From a virus, in IMG/VR virus record IMGVR_UViG_3300025132_000021, positions 1 through 64,000 of that record: a stretch of 64,000 bases of DNA; one strand, 5' to 3'. The position numbers were made by a program, and so were the translations under genes. How positions within the stretch are numbered: the first letter of the stretch is position 1; the number at the start of each line of letters is the position of its first letter. Positions 30,371 through 38,603 of this stretch are shown piece after piece. The notes under the pieces were generated by a model that saw only the letters and a program-made list of their open reading frames with translations, was not told the origin of the DNA and did no database searches.

Positions 30371-31075
30371 ATGGCGAGAGTTATTGTAGATGCTCACGAG
30401 CATGGTCGGATTAAGGCTATGGCCGAGATGATACTAAATGCAGAAGTAGAACCCTTAGCAGTGGGAGATTTTAGAGTAGAGGGTCAAGGCTTTGAAGAAC
30501 AACCAATTGCAGTAGTAGTTGAGCGTAAAACATGGTCAGACGCTTATGGAAGTTTTAATTCTAAGCGACTTCAAAATCAAATCTCTCGTTTAATTGAGGC
30601 AGCCGTTGATTCTAATGTTCGGCCAGTTTTACTGGTAGAAGGTTCAACCAGAGATATTTATGGAGTCAATGCTGACCGTATTCGTTCACTTCAACAACAC
30701 CTTAACCGTCTTTCAGTAGAATCTGTTCCCGTAGTCTACACAGAATCTATTGATGAAACTTTCCGTTATCTCAACTCGGTAGTTCACCGAGTCAAGTCTA
30801 AAGAGTTTGGTTCATTAGTTAGACCAGTCACAGTAGTCACTTCTTCTCGCAACAAACATCATGCTATGTTAGAACAAATGCCTAAAGTTGGACGCACAAT
30901 GGGTAAGAAAATCTATGATGAATATGCTTCATTAGTAGATTTTGTGAATCGTTTTGAATCTGACCCCGTAATTGGTTCTCATACCAAAGCCTATCAAGCC
31001 ATTGTTGATTTCCTCAACACAGAATGGGGAGAATCTAAATCTGAAACCATTACTAAATTGGAGGCGAGTGAATGA
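30371..31075 (+). CDS. XPF/Hef-type ERCC4 structure-specific nuclease
   Basis: 234 aa: the nuclease plus a helix-hairpin-helix module without the helicase part of Hef. ARVIVDAHEHG opens the fold. VVVERKTWSDAYGSF carries the ERKxxxD active site near residue 48. MPKVGRTMGKKIYDEYASL near 178 is the HhH2 region. It cuts branched or flap DNA. ATGA overlap with the PCNA-like clamp gene is telling, because archaeal XPF acts as a PCNA partner. Confidence 0.9.
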   Translation: MARVIVDAHEHGRIKAMAEMILNAEVEPLAVGDFRVEGQGFEEQPIAVVVERKTWSDAYGSFNSKRLQNQISRLIEAAVDSNVRPVLLVEGSTRDIYGVNADRIRSLQQHLNRLSVESVPVVYTESIDETFRYLNSVVHRVKSKEFGSLVRPVTVVTSSRNKHHAMLEQMPKVGRTMGKKIYDEYASLVDFVNRFESDPVIGSHTKAYQAIVDFLNTEWGESKSETITKLEASE

Positions 31076-31809
31076 AATTAGAAGCCCGTCTATCAGTGCC
31101 AGTCATTAAAAACTTAATTTCTACTTTAGAGAAAATTGCTGAAGAAGCAGTGTTTCGTTTTTCACCTGCTGGACTCAAAGTAAATATAGTGTGCGCTAAC
31201 CGTTTCAAAATGGTTGATGCGTGGCTTCAACCCGCCGCTTTTGCCTCGTATGATTGCGAAGGAGATATTGAACTCGGAGTAGTTATTGACCGTATCAAAG
31301 ATATTACCAAAACTTTGACTACTAAAGATGAACTTTTGATTACTTATGAAGATGGTAAGTTTTGTTTAGTGGCTAATGGCATTCGCCGTGTCATCAAATT
31401 ACTTCGTTTAGAATACATGAACAAATTAACAGGAGTTCCTGATTTTGATTACACTTACACTTTGAATACCAGTTCCAAAGAGGTTAGAGATTACTTGAAA
31501 ACATTAGGCAAGACAGTTGCCTTTGATAGTATAGTCCGAAAAAATACCGACCTTGAGATTGTTTGGTTATCTAAAAATGATGAAGAACCGATTGAATGGA
31601 AACCTGATTTAACTTCCGAAGATAGAACTGCTACTTTTAGTGATGTATCAGTAACTACCTTTACGACTGATGAAGTGTTATCATCTGTCGCCGCTACTAT
31701 TCGCTCGCAACCTATTTTGATACAAGGAGGCCAAGAGATACCTATGCGTTTTGATTGGCAACCTTATGACGGTGTTAGGATAATTAGTATTGTAGCGAAC
31801 CGAAGGTGA
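31072..31809 (+). CDS. pcn: PCNA-like DNA sliding clamp
   Basis: 245 aa, the normal PCNA length. The N-terminal half matches the clamp pattern: IKNLISTLEKIAEEAVFRFSPAGLKVNIVCANRFKMVDAWL. The domain linker lies near residue 120 and a second repeat ends DGVRIISIVANRR. It encircles DNA and tethers polymerase, FEN and XPF. It is divergent, so it may be dedicated to element enzymes. It is cotranscribed with the ERCC4 nuclease. Confidence 0.82.
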   Translation: MKLEARLSVPVIKNLISTLEKIAEEAVFRFSPAGLKVNIVCANRFKMVDAWLQPAAFASYDCEGDIELGVVIDRIKDITKTLTTKDELLITYEDGKFCLVANGIRRVIKLLRLEYMNKLTGVPDFDYTYTLNTSSKEVRDYLKTLGKTVAFDSIVRKNTDLEIVWLSKNDEEPIEWKPDLTSEDRTATFSDVSVTTFTTDEVLSSVAATIRSQPILIQGGQEIPMRFDWQPYDGVRIISIVANRR

Positions 31810-32030
31810 TGAGAATGACACGAACAAAACCAACCAATTATGAAGCCGCTAAACGCATGGTTTCAGTAGGCGAGAAAGTAACGGCAGAAAACATGGTCAC
31901 GAGATTGATTGAATCTCGTCGTAGAGAAATCCCAACCAAGCGAAGTTTGTCGGCAAAAATGAAGAAAGACCCTGATTTTGTAACTATCGGTGCAAACCGA
32001 GGACCTACAATCTTTCAGAGGATTTCGTGA
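31809..32030 (+). CDS. small basic protein
   Basis: 73 aa, Arg/Lys-rich and unrecognised. The start overlaps the clamp stop (TGATG). Possibly a nucleic-acid-binding accessory. Confidence 0.55.
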   Translation: MRMTRTKPTNYEAAKRMVSVGEKVTAENMVTRLIESRRREIPTKRSLSAKMKKDPDFVTIGANRGPTIFQRIS

Positions 32031-32076
32031 TTGTGCGTAGCCTCGCACAAGACCAAAAATAGACCGCAGCAAAGCA

Positions 32077-32088
32077 TTAAGTAGTAGA
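32077..32088 (+). promoter_or_regulatory. promoter TTAAGTAGTAGA
   Basis: It predicts a start near 32106 and an 18-nt leader with GGAGG at 32111-32115 before the RNR ATG. Confidence 0.65.
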
Positions 32089-32122
32089 GTTAATCATGCA
32101 ATAAATTGTTGGAGGAATCATT

Positions 32123-34153
32123 ATGACAAATACAAACACAGATACAAATAGATTTACACTTTCAGATAATTTCGTAACTAAATACAAGAGGAAAAAAGCA
32201 CCTTTTGGATTCAACGGATTAGGAGAGTTAGTTTATCATAGAACCTATTCTCGTATGAAGCCAGATGGTAAAAACGAACAATGGTGGGAAACAGTTCAAC
32301 GAGTTGTAGAAGGCACATTCAATATGCAAAAGCGACACATTGATGCACATGGTTTGGGTTGGAATGCTTGGAAAGCCCAACACTCGGCACAACAAATGTA
32401 TGACCGTATCTTTAACATGAAGTTCCTTCCACCGGGTCGTGGACTATGGGCTATGGGAACACCAATCACTGAAGAAAAGAAACTTTTCGCAGCCCTGAAC
32501 AACTGTGCTTTCGTATCTACTGAAAACTTCAAAGGTGAGTTCTCCTCGCCTTTTTGTTTCTTGATGGATGCTTCTATGCTGGGTGTTGGAGTAGGTTTTG
32601 ATACCAAAGGTGCTGGCACTTTAATTCTCAAAGGTCCAAACGAACAACGCCGTAGTGAACTATATGAAATCCCTGACACTCGTGAAGGCTGGGTAGAGTC
32701 CCTCCGACTATTGTTAGATTCCTATGCTCAAGGCACAGGAGAAATTGAGTTTGACTATTCAGCAATCCGTCCAATGGGAGTTCCTATTCGTGGATTCGGT
32801 GGTGAATCATCAGGACCAGAACCCTTGATTGAACTGCACCAAACAGTTCGTTCTATTCTTCTTCACGAAATTGGCAAACCAATTTCACTCACTGCTATTG
32901 TAGACATTATGAATCTAATTGGCAAGTGCGTAGTTGCTGGAAATGTGCGACGCACAGCAGAAATTGTCTTTGGAGAGCCAGATTCAGAAGAATACCTTGA
33001 CCTTAAGAATTATGAGGTCAATCCCCACCGAGCCGAATATGGTTGGACTTCTAACAACTCTATTTTCGCAGAGGTTGGAATGAATTATGAACCTGCTGCC
33101 GAGCGTGTTCGCTACAATGGTGAACCCGGTTTTGCATGGCTTCACAATATGAAAGCCTATGGCCGAATGGCAGATGCCCCAAATTGGAAAGACCGCCGAG
33201 CCACAGGTGGTAATCCTTGTTTGGAACAAACTTTAGAATCCTATGAACTTTGTTGTTTGGTAGAAACTTTCCCTAACAACCACGATTCAGTAGAAGATTA
33301 TTTGGAAACTTTGAAATATGCTTATCTTTATGCTAAGACCGTAACTTTGGGGCAAACCCATTGGCCTGAAACCAACCGAGTTATGCTTAGAAATCGTAGA
33401 ATTGGTTGTTCCATGTCAGGTATTGCCCAATTTGTTGCTAACAAAGGATTAGGAGAACTACAAGCATGGATGGATAAAGGCTATGCCCACATTCAAAAAC
33501 TTGATGAAAACTATTCTGATTGGATGGCTATTCCTCGTTCTATCAAAACTACTTCTATCAAACCATCAGGAACAGTTTCTCTTTTGGCAGGTGCTACACC
33601 GGGTATTCACTTCCCCGAATCCAGATACTACATTCGTCGTATGAGATTGGGCGTAGGTTCAAATCTCGTTCCAGCCCTTGAGAAAGCAGGATACAAACTT
33701 GAACCTGCTTTTGGTTCAGAAGAAACTACTTTGGTAGTTGAAATCCCTGTTGATGTAGGAGAAGGTGTTAAAACTCTTGATAATGTTTCTATGTGGGAAC
33801 AACTTGGTATGGCATCTTTGGCACAACGCTATTGGGCAGATAATCAAGTATCTTGCACCGTAACTTTTGACCCAGAATCAGAAGGCTCTCAAATTGCGGC
33901 GGCTCTTGACCAATTCCAATATCAACTCAAAGGTATTTCTTTCTTGCCCCGATTAGACTTGGGTGCATATCCACAAATGCCTTATGAATCTATTGATGAA
34001 TCTACTTACCATGAAATGAAAGCACAACTTGGAAAACTTTCTTTTGGTCGTATCAAGGGTGAAGAAATCGTCGTAGAGCGTTTCTGCGATAATGATGTTT
34101 GCGAAATTGATTTTAACCCCGTAGATAATGAAGAAGTTAATGCTCAACTATAA
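32123..34153 (+). CDS. nrdJ: adenosylcobalamin-dependent ribonucleoside-triphosphate reductase (class II)
   Basis: 676 aa, close to monomeric RTPR length. Visible signatures: MKFLPPGRGLWAMG; NNCAFVST (first redox Cys); GVGVGFD; GNPCLEQTLE near 370 (radical Cys with Asn and Glu partners) followed by ELCCLVETFP; PSGTVSLLAGATPGIHFPES; and C-terminal FCDNDVCEID with two Cys five apart for re-reduction, as in RTPR. It makes dNTPs without oxygen, using B12. Leadered and with a strong ribosome binding site. B12 must come from the host. Confidence 0.95.
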   Translation: MTNTNTDTNRFTLSDNFVTKYKRKKAPFGFNGLGELVYHRTYSRMKPDGKNEQWWETVQRVVEGTFNMQKRHIDAHGLGWNAWKAQHSAQQMYDRIFNMKFLPPGRGLWAMGTPITEEKKLFAALNNCAFVSTENFKGEFSSPFCFLMDASMLGVGVGFDTKGAGTLILKGPNEQRRSELYEIPDTREGWVESLRLLLDSYAQGTGEIEFDYSAIRPMGVPIRGFGGESSGPEPLIELHQTVRSILLHEIGKPISLTAIVDIMNLIGKCVVAGNVRRTAEIVFGEPDSEEYLDLKNYEVNPHRAEYGWTSNNSIFAEVGMNYEPAAERVRYNGEPGFAWLHNMKAYGRMADAPNWKDRRATGGNPCLEQTLESYELCCLVETFPNNHDSVEDYLETLKYAYLYAKTVTLGQTHWPETNRVMLRNRRIGCSMSGIAQFVANKGLGELQAWMDKGYAHIQKLDENYSDWMAIPRSIKTTSIKPSGTVSLLAGATPGIHFPESRYYIRRMRLGVGSNLVPALEKAGYKLEPAFGSEETTLVVEIPVDVGEGVKTLDNVSMWEQLGMASLAQRYWADNQVSCTVTFDPESEGSQIAAALDQFQYQLKGISFLPRLDLGAYPQMPYESIDESTYHEMKAQLGKLSFGRIKGEEIVVERFCDNDVCEIDFNPVDNEEVNAQL

Positions 34154-34160
34154 GTAGTTG
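34149..34160 (+). promoter_or_regulatory. promoter TATAAGTAGTTG for RNA 3
   Basis: It overlaps the RNR stop. It predicts a transcription start at about 34179, the first base of the RNA 3 closing stem. Confidence 0.55.
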
Positions 34161-34178
34161 AAGCATACTAATACTAAT

Positions 34179-34262
34179 TGGAGCCAACATCAAACACTAA
34201 CCGTTCTCGCCTTCCTCACCAACGGTTCTTCCCTCACCTCTCTTGGTGTCTGGCTCCACCAT
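34179..34262 (+). ncRNA. small structured RNA 3 with tRNA-acceptor-like ends
   Basis: About 83 nt. TGGAGCCA (34179-34186) pairs perfectly with TGGCTCCA (34251-34258), followed by CCA. Inside, AACCGTT (34199-34205) pairs AACGGTT (34221-34227) and CACC (34235-34238) pairs GGTG (34245-34248), giving a three-way junction with pyrimidine-rich loops. The outer seven pairs plus A plus CCA mimic a tRNA acceptor end, but there is no D arm, T arm or TTCRA loop, so it is not a normal tRNA. Confidence 0.6.
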
Positions 34263-34292
34263 CTATTCCAATAAGCCTAAGCCTTGCCAATC

Positions 34293-34304
34293 TTTAAGTA
34301 TCAG
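34293..34304 (+). promoter_or_regulatory. promoter TTTAAGTATCAG
   Basis: It lies 30 nt before the ATG at 34323. Confidence 0.75.
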
Positions 34305-34322
34305 TTCTGCATTAGACTATTT

Positions 34323-35000
34323 ATGGTGCTTGAGTTTTATCCCATAGAGTTTGATGATGACTCGGTAGGATTCGTAGCAGTAGAGTCAGAGTTTGAACCT
34401 TGGTTAATTGCAGCCGTAGGTGTTGGTTTTGAAGATATGAGTTATTCTGTTCTTGAAGAAGACGATGATGGCTTAGTAGAATTGATTATTGACGGGGACG
34501 ATTTTGACAACCTTCAAGATTTGTATGCAGAATATCAAACCTATGGTTGGGCAGTTATTGATGACGATGATTATGCAGAATGGGCTGAAGCCTTTTCAGC
34601 CGAACAAATGAGTGATGAAGATTATCTCTTAATGATTATAGAGTTTGATGAGAAAAATCCACAACCTGCGAAACCTTATCATATAAAGTCAAGTCTTTAC
34701 GAAGATGGCACAGTCCCTTCAATGGCATTCTTTTTGGGTGGGAAAACGGTCAATCCAAAAGTAATGCTCAAAGCAATTAGAGAAGGCAGAGTTGCTCGCC
34801 TCAATCGTAATGCCGACACCAAAGGCTACTATCGTGGAATCAATCTTGACCGCTTTTCTGGTAATAAATCTAACCGCCGAAACTTTTCACAAACTCGTCG
34901 TAATCTTAAGAAAGATATGTTCGGTTCAGTATCCCTCGGCAGCATCCTCACAGGTGTTGCAGCCCTCGGAACAATTTTGTATCTGGTTAATAGGAAGTGA
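34323..35000 (+). CDS. acidic protein with C-terminal membrane anchor
   Basis: 225 aa. An acidic alpha/beta first half is followed by FSAEQMSDED, a basic region (KAIREGRVARLNRN...) and a terminal hydrophobic helix (SLGSILTGVAALGTILYLV) ending NRK. No signal peptide. Same tail-anchor plan as the 21.7-27.2 kb proteins. Unrecognised. Confidence 0.65.
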   Translation: MVLEFYPIEFDDDSVGFVAVESEFEPWLIAAVGVGFEDMSYSVLEEDDDGLVELIIDGDDFDNLQDLYAEYQTYGWAVIDDDDYAEWAEAFSAEQMSDEDYLLMIIEFDEKNPQPAKPYHIKSSLYEDGTVPSMAFFLGGKTVNPKVMLKAIREGRVARLNRNADTKGYYRGINLDRFSGNKSNRRNFSQTRRNLKKDMFGSVSLGSILTGVAALGTILYLVNRK

Positions 35001-35004
35001 ATAA

Positions 35005-35142
35005 ATGCAACATTTGGAAATCTTACTGAACTCCGCCCATCAACGCACCTCACACATTAACTTTTTAATGAATCATACTTCTGAAAAATTAACTCATTTA
35101 CAATCTAAGGCACAAGCCTTGATTGCACACTTAACCCAGTAA
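35005..35142 (+). CDS. small coiled-coil protein
   Basis: 45 aa, helical, His/Leu-rich. It starts 4 nt after the previous stop. Coding is likely but not certain. Confidence 0.4.
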   Translation: MQHLEILLNSAHQRTSHINFLMNHTSEKLTHLQSKAQALIAHLTQ

Positions 35143-35144
35143 GT

Positions 35145-35156
35145 TTTAAGTATCAA
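35145..35156 (+). promoter_or_regulatory. promoter TTTAAGTATCAA
   Basis: It lies 30 nt before the ATG at 35175. Confidence 0.75.
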
Positions 35157-35174
35157 TAGTGTTTATGTTATTAC

Positions 35175-35486
35175 ATGGACAAAGATTTAGAATCCTTTAC
35201 TAAGGATTTGATGTTGTTAATCAACGCTTTCATTACCGATACAGGAGAGATGAAAGAAGTCTTAGCCAGACTCACAGAACAAATGGATACTTTAGAAAAA
35301 GATGTTGGCTACATGAACAAAGTGGTTCGTGATGGCAACGGTCGTCCACCACTAATGACTCGGTTAGAAGTTTTAGAAGAAAAGATTAACACCCTCAAAG
35401 AAACCACTAATCGTTGGTGGCAAGTTTGGGTAGCCGCAGTTCCCGGTTTGTTAGCCTTGCTTACAACTGGTGCAGTGGTGATGTGA
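35175..35486 (+). CDS. coiled-coil protein with C-terminal membrane helix
   Basis: 103 aa. A long helix with heptads (about 10-75) leads to WWQVWVAAVPGLLALLTTGA at the end. This resembles a short tail-anchored or holin-like protein. A holin role is possible but not supported by neighbours. Confidence 0.6.
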   Translation: MDKDLESFTKDLMLLINAFITDTGEMKEVLARLTEQMDTLEKDVGYMNKVVRDGNGRPPLMTRLEVLEEKINTLKETTNRWWQVWVAAVPGLLALLTTGAVVM

Positions 35487-35487
35487 T

Positions 35488-35682
35488 GTGGAACCATGCC
35501 CTTGTGAGCGTGGATTTATCAAAGGACGCTTACGAGGTGTAGATTTACAAATCCTCCCCGCACCCCTCCTTGATTGTGCCGCCTGTGAAGGAAATTATGA
35601 TTTCAAATTAGTGATGTGCCGAGACCCATGGGAAGGCAACTATTGGTATGAATGGCGGCTAATTCCTGCGCCCGGGACTTGA
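35488..35682 (+). CDS. small zinc protein
   Basis: 64 aa with a GTG start. CPC near the N-terminus and CAAC near 31 give a zinc site. Unrecognised. One base separates it from the preceding stop. Confidence 0.55.
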   Translation: MEPCPCERGFIKGRLRGVDLQILPAPLLDCAACEGNYDFKLVMCRDPWEGNYWYEWRLIPAPGT

Positions 35683-35690
35683 AGACAAGT

Positions 35691-35702
35691 TTTAAGTATC
35701 AG
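35691..35702 (+). promoter_or_regulatory. promoter TTTAAGTATCAG
   Basis: It lies 30 nt before the ATG at 35721. Confidence 0.75.
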
Positions 35703-35720
35703 AACAGTCAAGGATAGTAT

Positions 35721-36170
35721 ATGCCTTATTCCGACCCTGCTAAGAAAAAAGCCTATCAAGATGCTTACAATAAAAGATATTATGAAACTTACAAAGATGC
35801 GAAGAATCTGGTTGGCAAAGCCACTGATTCTAAATCACAACTACGCCAAAAGAAAAAACTTTGGTTAATTCATAAGTTAGGAAACAAATGTGAACTTTGT
35901 GGCATTCAAGAGCCAGAAGTATTACAAGTTAAAACCACCAATAAAACACCTGTGCAAAAGTGGAATAATAACTATTACAAATCTATTTATGATTATTCTT
36001 GGGACAATTTGGAAACTTTACATCATTCTCTTAAGATTACTTGTGATGTTTGCTTACAAAAGAACCTCAAATCTACTAAGAAAACTTTGCAGACATTGTT
36101 TGAAGAAACAGAAGACCTTCCCAGAGGTTATTCCCTTGATGAAGATTTAGAACCAGAGACTAATCTTTAA
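35721..36170 (+). CDS. degenerate HNH-type zinc protein
   Basis: 149 aa. The N-terminus (DPAKKKAYQDAYNKRYYE) is the helical lead-in common in phage HNH proteins. CELCG and CDVC make the zinc site. The catalytic His position between them is replaced (LQVKTTNK), although HHS occurs further on. Probably a DNA-binding relic or a variant HNH nuclease. Activity is doubtful. Confidence 0.55.
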   Translation: MPYSDPAKKKAYQDAYNKRYYETYKDAKNLVGKATDSKSQLRQKKKLWLIHKLGNKCELCGIQEPEVLQVKTTNKTPVQKWNNNYYKSIYDYSWDNLETLHHSLKITCDVCLQKNLKSTKKTLQTLFEETEDLPRGYSLDEDLEPETNL

Positions 36171-36177
36171 GTATCAG
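36166..36177 (+). promoter_or_regulatory. promoter TTTAAGTATCAG
   Basis: It lies 31 nt before the ATG at 36197 and overlaps the upstream stop codon. Confidence 0.75.
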
Positions 36178-36196
36178 AGCAAACTAAGTGATAATA

Positions 36197-37912
36197 ATGC
36201 CTGTCTTTTTGATTACTGGATATGATGGCGAGGATGCCATCTTTTACAGAGAAACTCCTCACCATAATGGAGTTGGGCCGTTGTTAAATCAAGCAATTCG
36301 TGAACTATCTCAACTCCCTAATTCAATGATTATTATTGAAAGTTTGCATGAAGATTCACCCGAAACTCAAATGGAAAAGCATATTCCTTTTGCAGATTAT
36401 GAAGAGTTTTATGTAGATGAGTGGGACGCAGAATCTACTAAAAAGTCAGGTAAAGTAATTACCATGTCTGGCAAACCACACAAACCTCGTAAGTTGAAGC
36501 AAGACCAAGGCATTAGCCCAGAAGAAGCAATTCAAAGAATAGCATTTCGTAGTGAAACAAGTGATTGGGTAATTGAAGAAGTTAGTATTTATGATTCTAC
36601 TTATGGCAGTAAGGCTGATGGTTCACTTTACAATCCAGATTCTAATGAACGCATAGAGTTTGAAGAAGCAGATGTTCGCATGGATTATTACATCCCACCA
36701 ATGGAAAACATTTATGTAGATTATGACGAAGACGAGGACGAAGACGAAGATGTTGAGGCGGTTGTAGAAGAATCCATGATGGAAGCCGAAGGATTCTATG
36801 ACGAGGATGGCATAGGTCCTAAGTTTATGGCGGAAGGAAAAAAGAACTGTGGCTGTGGTCAAGACCCATGTAAGACTTACGGTGCAGAAACTTTTGAAGC
36901 ACCCAAAACCATGACCAAAACTCAAGCCAAGAAGAAGTTTATTGCTTTGGCTCAACCCTACTGGATAAAAGCACTAACTAAATTGAAGGAAGGCTATATC
37001 CAAGAGAAAAAGGATGACGACAAACGGAGAGGCGGTGAATCTGAATACTTTGAACAGTATGATTATGATATTGAAGACACAAACACCTATCTCAAGATTG
37101 CTAAATCTCAATCCAAGATTATGAACATCATTGGTTGTGATGATGGAGATACAGTCCTTAGAGAAATGATTCCTGACGGATTTTACCACCTTATCAACTA
37201 TCCACGAGAAGATTATGATACTTGGGAAACCACAATGGCTTATTTTGAAGGACCCAAAACAATTAAAAAACAATTGAAAGCCTTGTTGCCTTTTATTGAG
37301 GGCAAAGTTACGGTCAAGCCAAAGTCAAAGGCTAAGAAACCTAAATACTATCTTCATTTTGGTGAGGGTTTTACTGCTGATAAATGTGTTTATACTGGTA
37401 AAAAGTATGCTATGAACACAATTCGTTCCGCCAAAGCATTAGCAAATCAGATGTGGAATCTCGGACCTATGCCCGGTATGAATCGTGGATATGCAGATTT
37501 TACCATCAACGGTGAACATTATGGCAATATAGTAACATGGGAAACAGAAATTATAGATGCCGACACGGGAGAAGTGGTGGATTATTGGACACCATCAAAA
37601 GAACAAAAAGCCGCATATAAAAAGAAGGCTAATGCTATCAAAAAGGCTGCTAAACCTGCGGCAAAGAAACCCAAGCCCAAGCCACGGGCAAAAGCCTCTG
37701 CTAAGAAATCTAAGGCTAAGGCTAAAGCCAAGACTGGCCGCAAAGCACCTACAATTTCAGCCACCAAGCGAAAGATTGGAACTCGGATGCGAGGCAACGA
37801 TGGTAAAATGTGGGAAGTCAAGAAATCTGGAAAATCACAACGATGGATGGCTGGTGCAGAAACTCAAGAGTTTCGTTCACCATTAGATGACTCTTTTGAT
37901 GAAATACTATGA
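36197..37912 (+). CDS. multidomain protein with histone H1-like lysine-rich tail
   Basis: 571 aa. An acidic first third (a DEDEDEDE run near 178) is followed by CGCGQDPC, then by a helical domain flagged by YGAETFEAPKTMTK. A WGR-like segment comes next (YLHFGEGFTADKCVYTGKKYAM). Then a Lys/Ala/Pro tract resembling histone H1 tails (about 470-530), and a terminal GTRMRGNDGKMWEVKKSG...RWM motif seen in many large-virus proteins. Probably binds nucleic acid, possibly a packaged DNA-condensing protein. The WGR and GNDGxxW readings are by eye. Confidence 0.6.
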   Translation: MPVFLITGYDGEDAIFYRETPHHNGVGPLLNQAIRELSQLPNSMIIIESLHEDSPETQMEKHIPFADYEEFYVDEWDAESTKKSGKVITMSGKPHKPRKLKQDQGISPEEAIQRIAFRSETSDWVIEEVSIYDSTYGSKADGSLYNPDSNERIEFEEADVRMDYYIPPMENIYVDYDEDEDEDEDVEAVVEESMMEAEGFYDEDGIGPKFMAEGKKNCGCGQDPCKTYGAETFEAPKTMTKTQAKKKFIALAQPYWIKALTKLKEGYIQEKKDDDKRRGGESEYFEQYDYDIEDTNTYLKIAKSQSKIMNIIGCDDGDTVLREMIPDGFYHLINYPREDYDTWETTMAYFEGPKTIKKQLKALLPFIEGKVTVKPKSKAKKPKYYLHFGEGFTADKCVYTGKKYAMNTIRSAKALANQMWNLGPMPGMNRGYADFTINGEHYGNIVTWETEIIDADTGEVVDYWTPSKEQKAAYKKKANAIKKAAKPAAKKPKPKPRAKASAKKSKAKAKAKTGRKAPTISATKRKIGTRMRGNDGKMWEVKKSGKSQRWMAGAETQEFRSPLDDSFDEIL

Positions 37913-37921
37913 GGAATTATT

Positions 37922-38008
37922 ATGCACCCAAATACAATAGAAGCAGTTCGCAAATACCTACGAAACAAAGCATTAGATGAAACATATTCTTATTTCGGAG
38001 TAGATTAA
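37922..38008 (+). CDS. 28-aa ORF
   Basis: Short peptide MHPNTIEAVRKYL... starting 9 nt after the previous stop with GAGGA upstream, and followed 2 nt later by the next small gene. Plausible but weak. Confidence 0.35.
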   Translation: MHPNTIEAVRKYLRNKALDETYSYFGVD

Positions 38009-38010
38009 CT

Positions 38011-38145
38011 ATGATTTATCATTGTTTGCATTGTAATCAACCTATAATGCCCGGAGAATCCTCCATTAGATTACATGGTTCATCACCAGTTCACTTGACT
38101 TGTCAAAACAATAATACCTTTACTGCACCATGGGAACATAGATAA
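38011..38145 (+). CDS. mini zinc protein
   Basis: 44 aa. CLHC, H and C (CLHCNQPI ... HLTC) make one zinc knuckle. Its stop lies 1 nt before the next promoter. Confidence 0.5.
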   Translation: MIYHCLHCNQPIMPGESSIRLHGSSPVHLTCQNNNTFTAPWEHR

Positions 38146-38146
38146 G

Positions 38147-38158
38147 TTTATATTGGTC
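38147..38158 (+). promoter_or_regulatory. promoter TTTATATTGGTC
   Basis: It lies 30 nt before the ATG at 38177. Confidence 0.65.
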
Positions 38159-38176
38159 ATTACATATAGTATTACT

Positions 38177-38557
38177 ATGACTAATTTTTGGGAAGACTTT
38201 TTCCGAGACATGATGAACAATTCTACGAATCCATATTCAGGATATAATACCAGCCATTATAGTAATCATTATATTCCTCGTAATCAAAAGCAAGGTGGAA
38301 TTGGCCGTTTGGCAAAAACACTTAAAGAAATCAAAGAACTGGTTGAAGCCCTTTTGAACAATCAATTAGAAACCAGCCACATTGTAGAAGAAAAGTTAGC
38401 AATTGATGATAACAAGTTTGAACTTAATTTAGTTGTAGAGAAGGAGATTGCAGGCGAAACCCGCCGATTCAACATCAATGTAGAAGAAGTTTTTGTGGAA
38501 GAGTCAGACGATGAAGAAGAGTCTGATGAAGATACCACCAATTATTTTACTGAATGA
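38177..38557 (+). CDS. hypothetical protein
   Basis: 126 aa. A helical middle part (RLAKTLKEIKELVEALLNN), then a beta-rich part, then an acidic tail (EESDDEEESDEDTTN). Unrecognised. Confidence 0.6.
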   Translation: MTNFWEDFFRDMMNNSTNPYSGYNTSHYSNHYIPRNQKQGGIGRLAKTLKEIKELVEALLNNQLETSHIVEEKLAIDDNKFELNLVVEKEIAGETRRFNINVEEVFVEESDDEEESDEDTTNYFTE

Positions 38558-38573
38558 GCATCACGCCCCAAAC

Positions 38574-38585
38574 TTTAAGTAGTTG
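38574..38585 (+). promoter_or_regulatory. promoter TTTAAGTAGTTG
   Basis: It predicts a start near 38604 and therefore an unusually long leader of about 48 nt before the ATG at 38653. Confidence 0.65.
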
Positions 38586-38603
38586 ATAAGACCTATTGTT
38601 TAG

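Noticed and set aside
34179-34261. RNA 3 as a genuine tRNA gene
   Set aside because: The acceptor stem and CCA fit, but there is no D arm, no anticodon arm of proper size, and no TTCRA T loop; GGTTCTTCC only superficially resembles a B box.
35721-36170. Active HNH homing endonuclease
   Set aside because: The zinc pairs are present but the catalytic His/Asn pattern is disrupted, so only a degenerate HNH-like call is justified.
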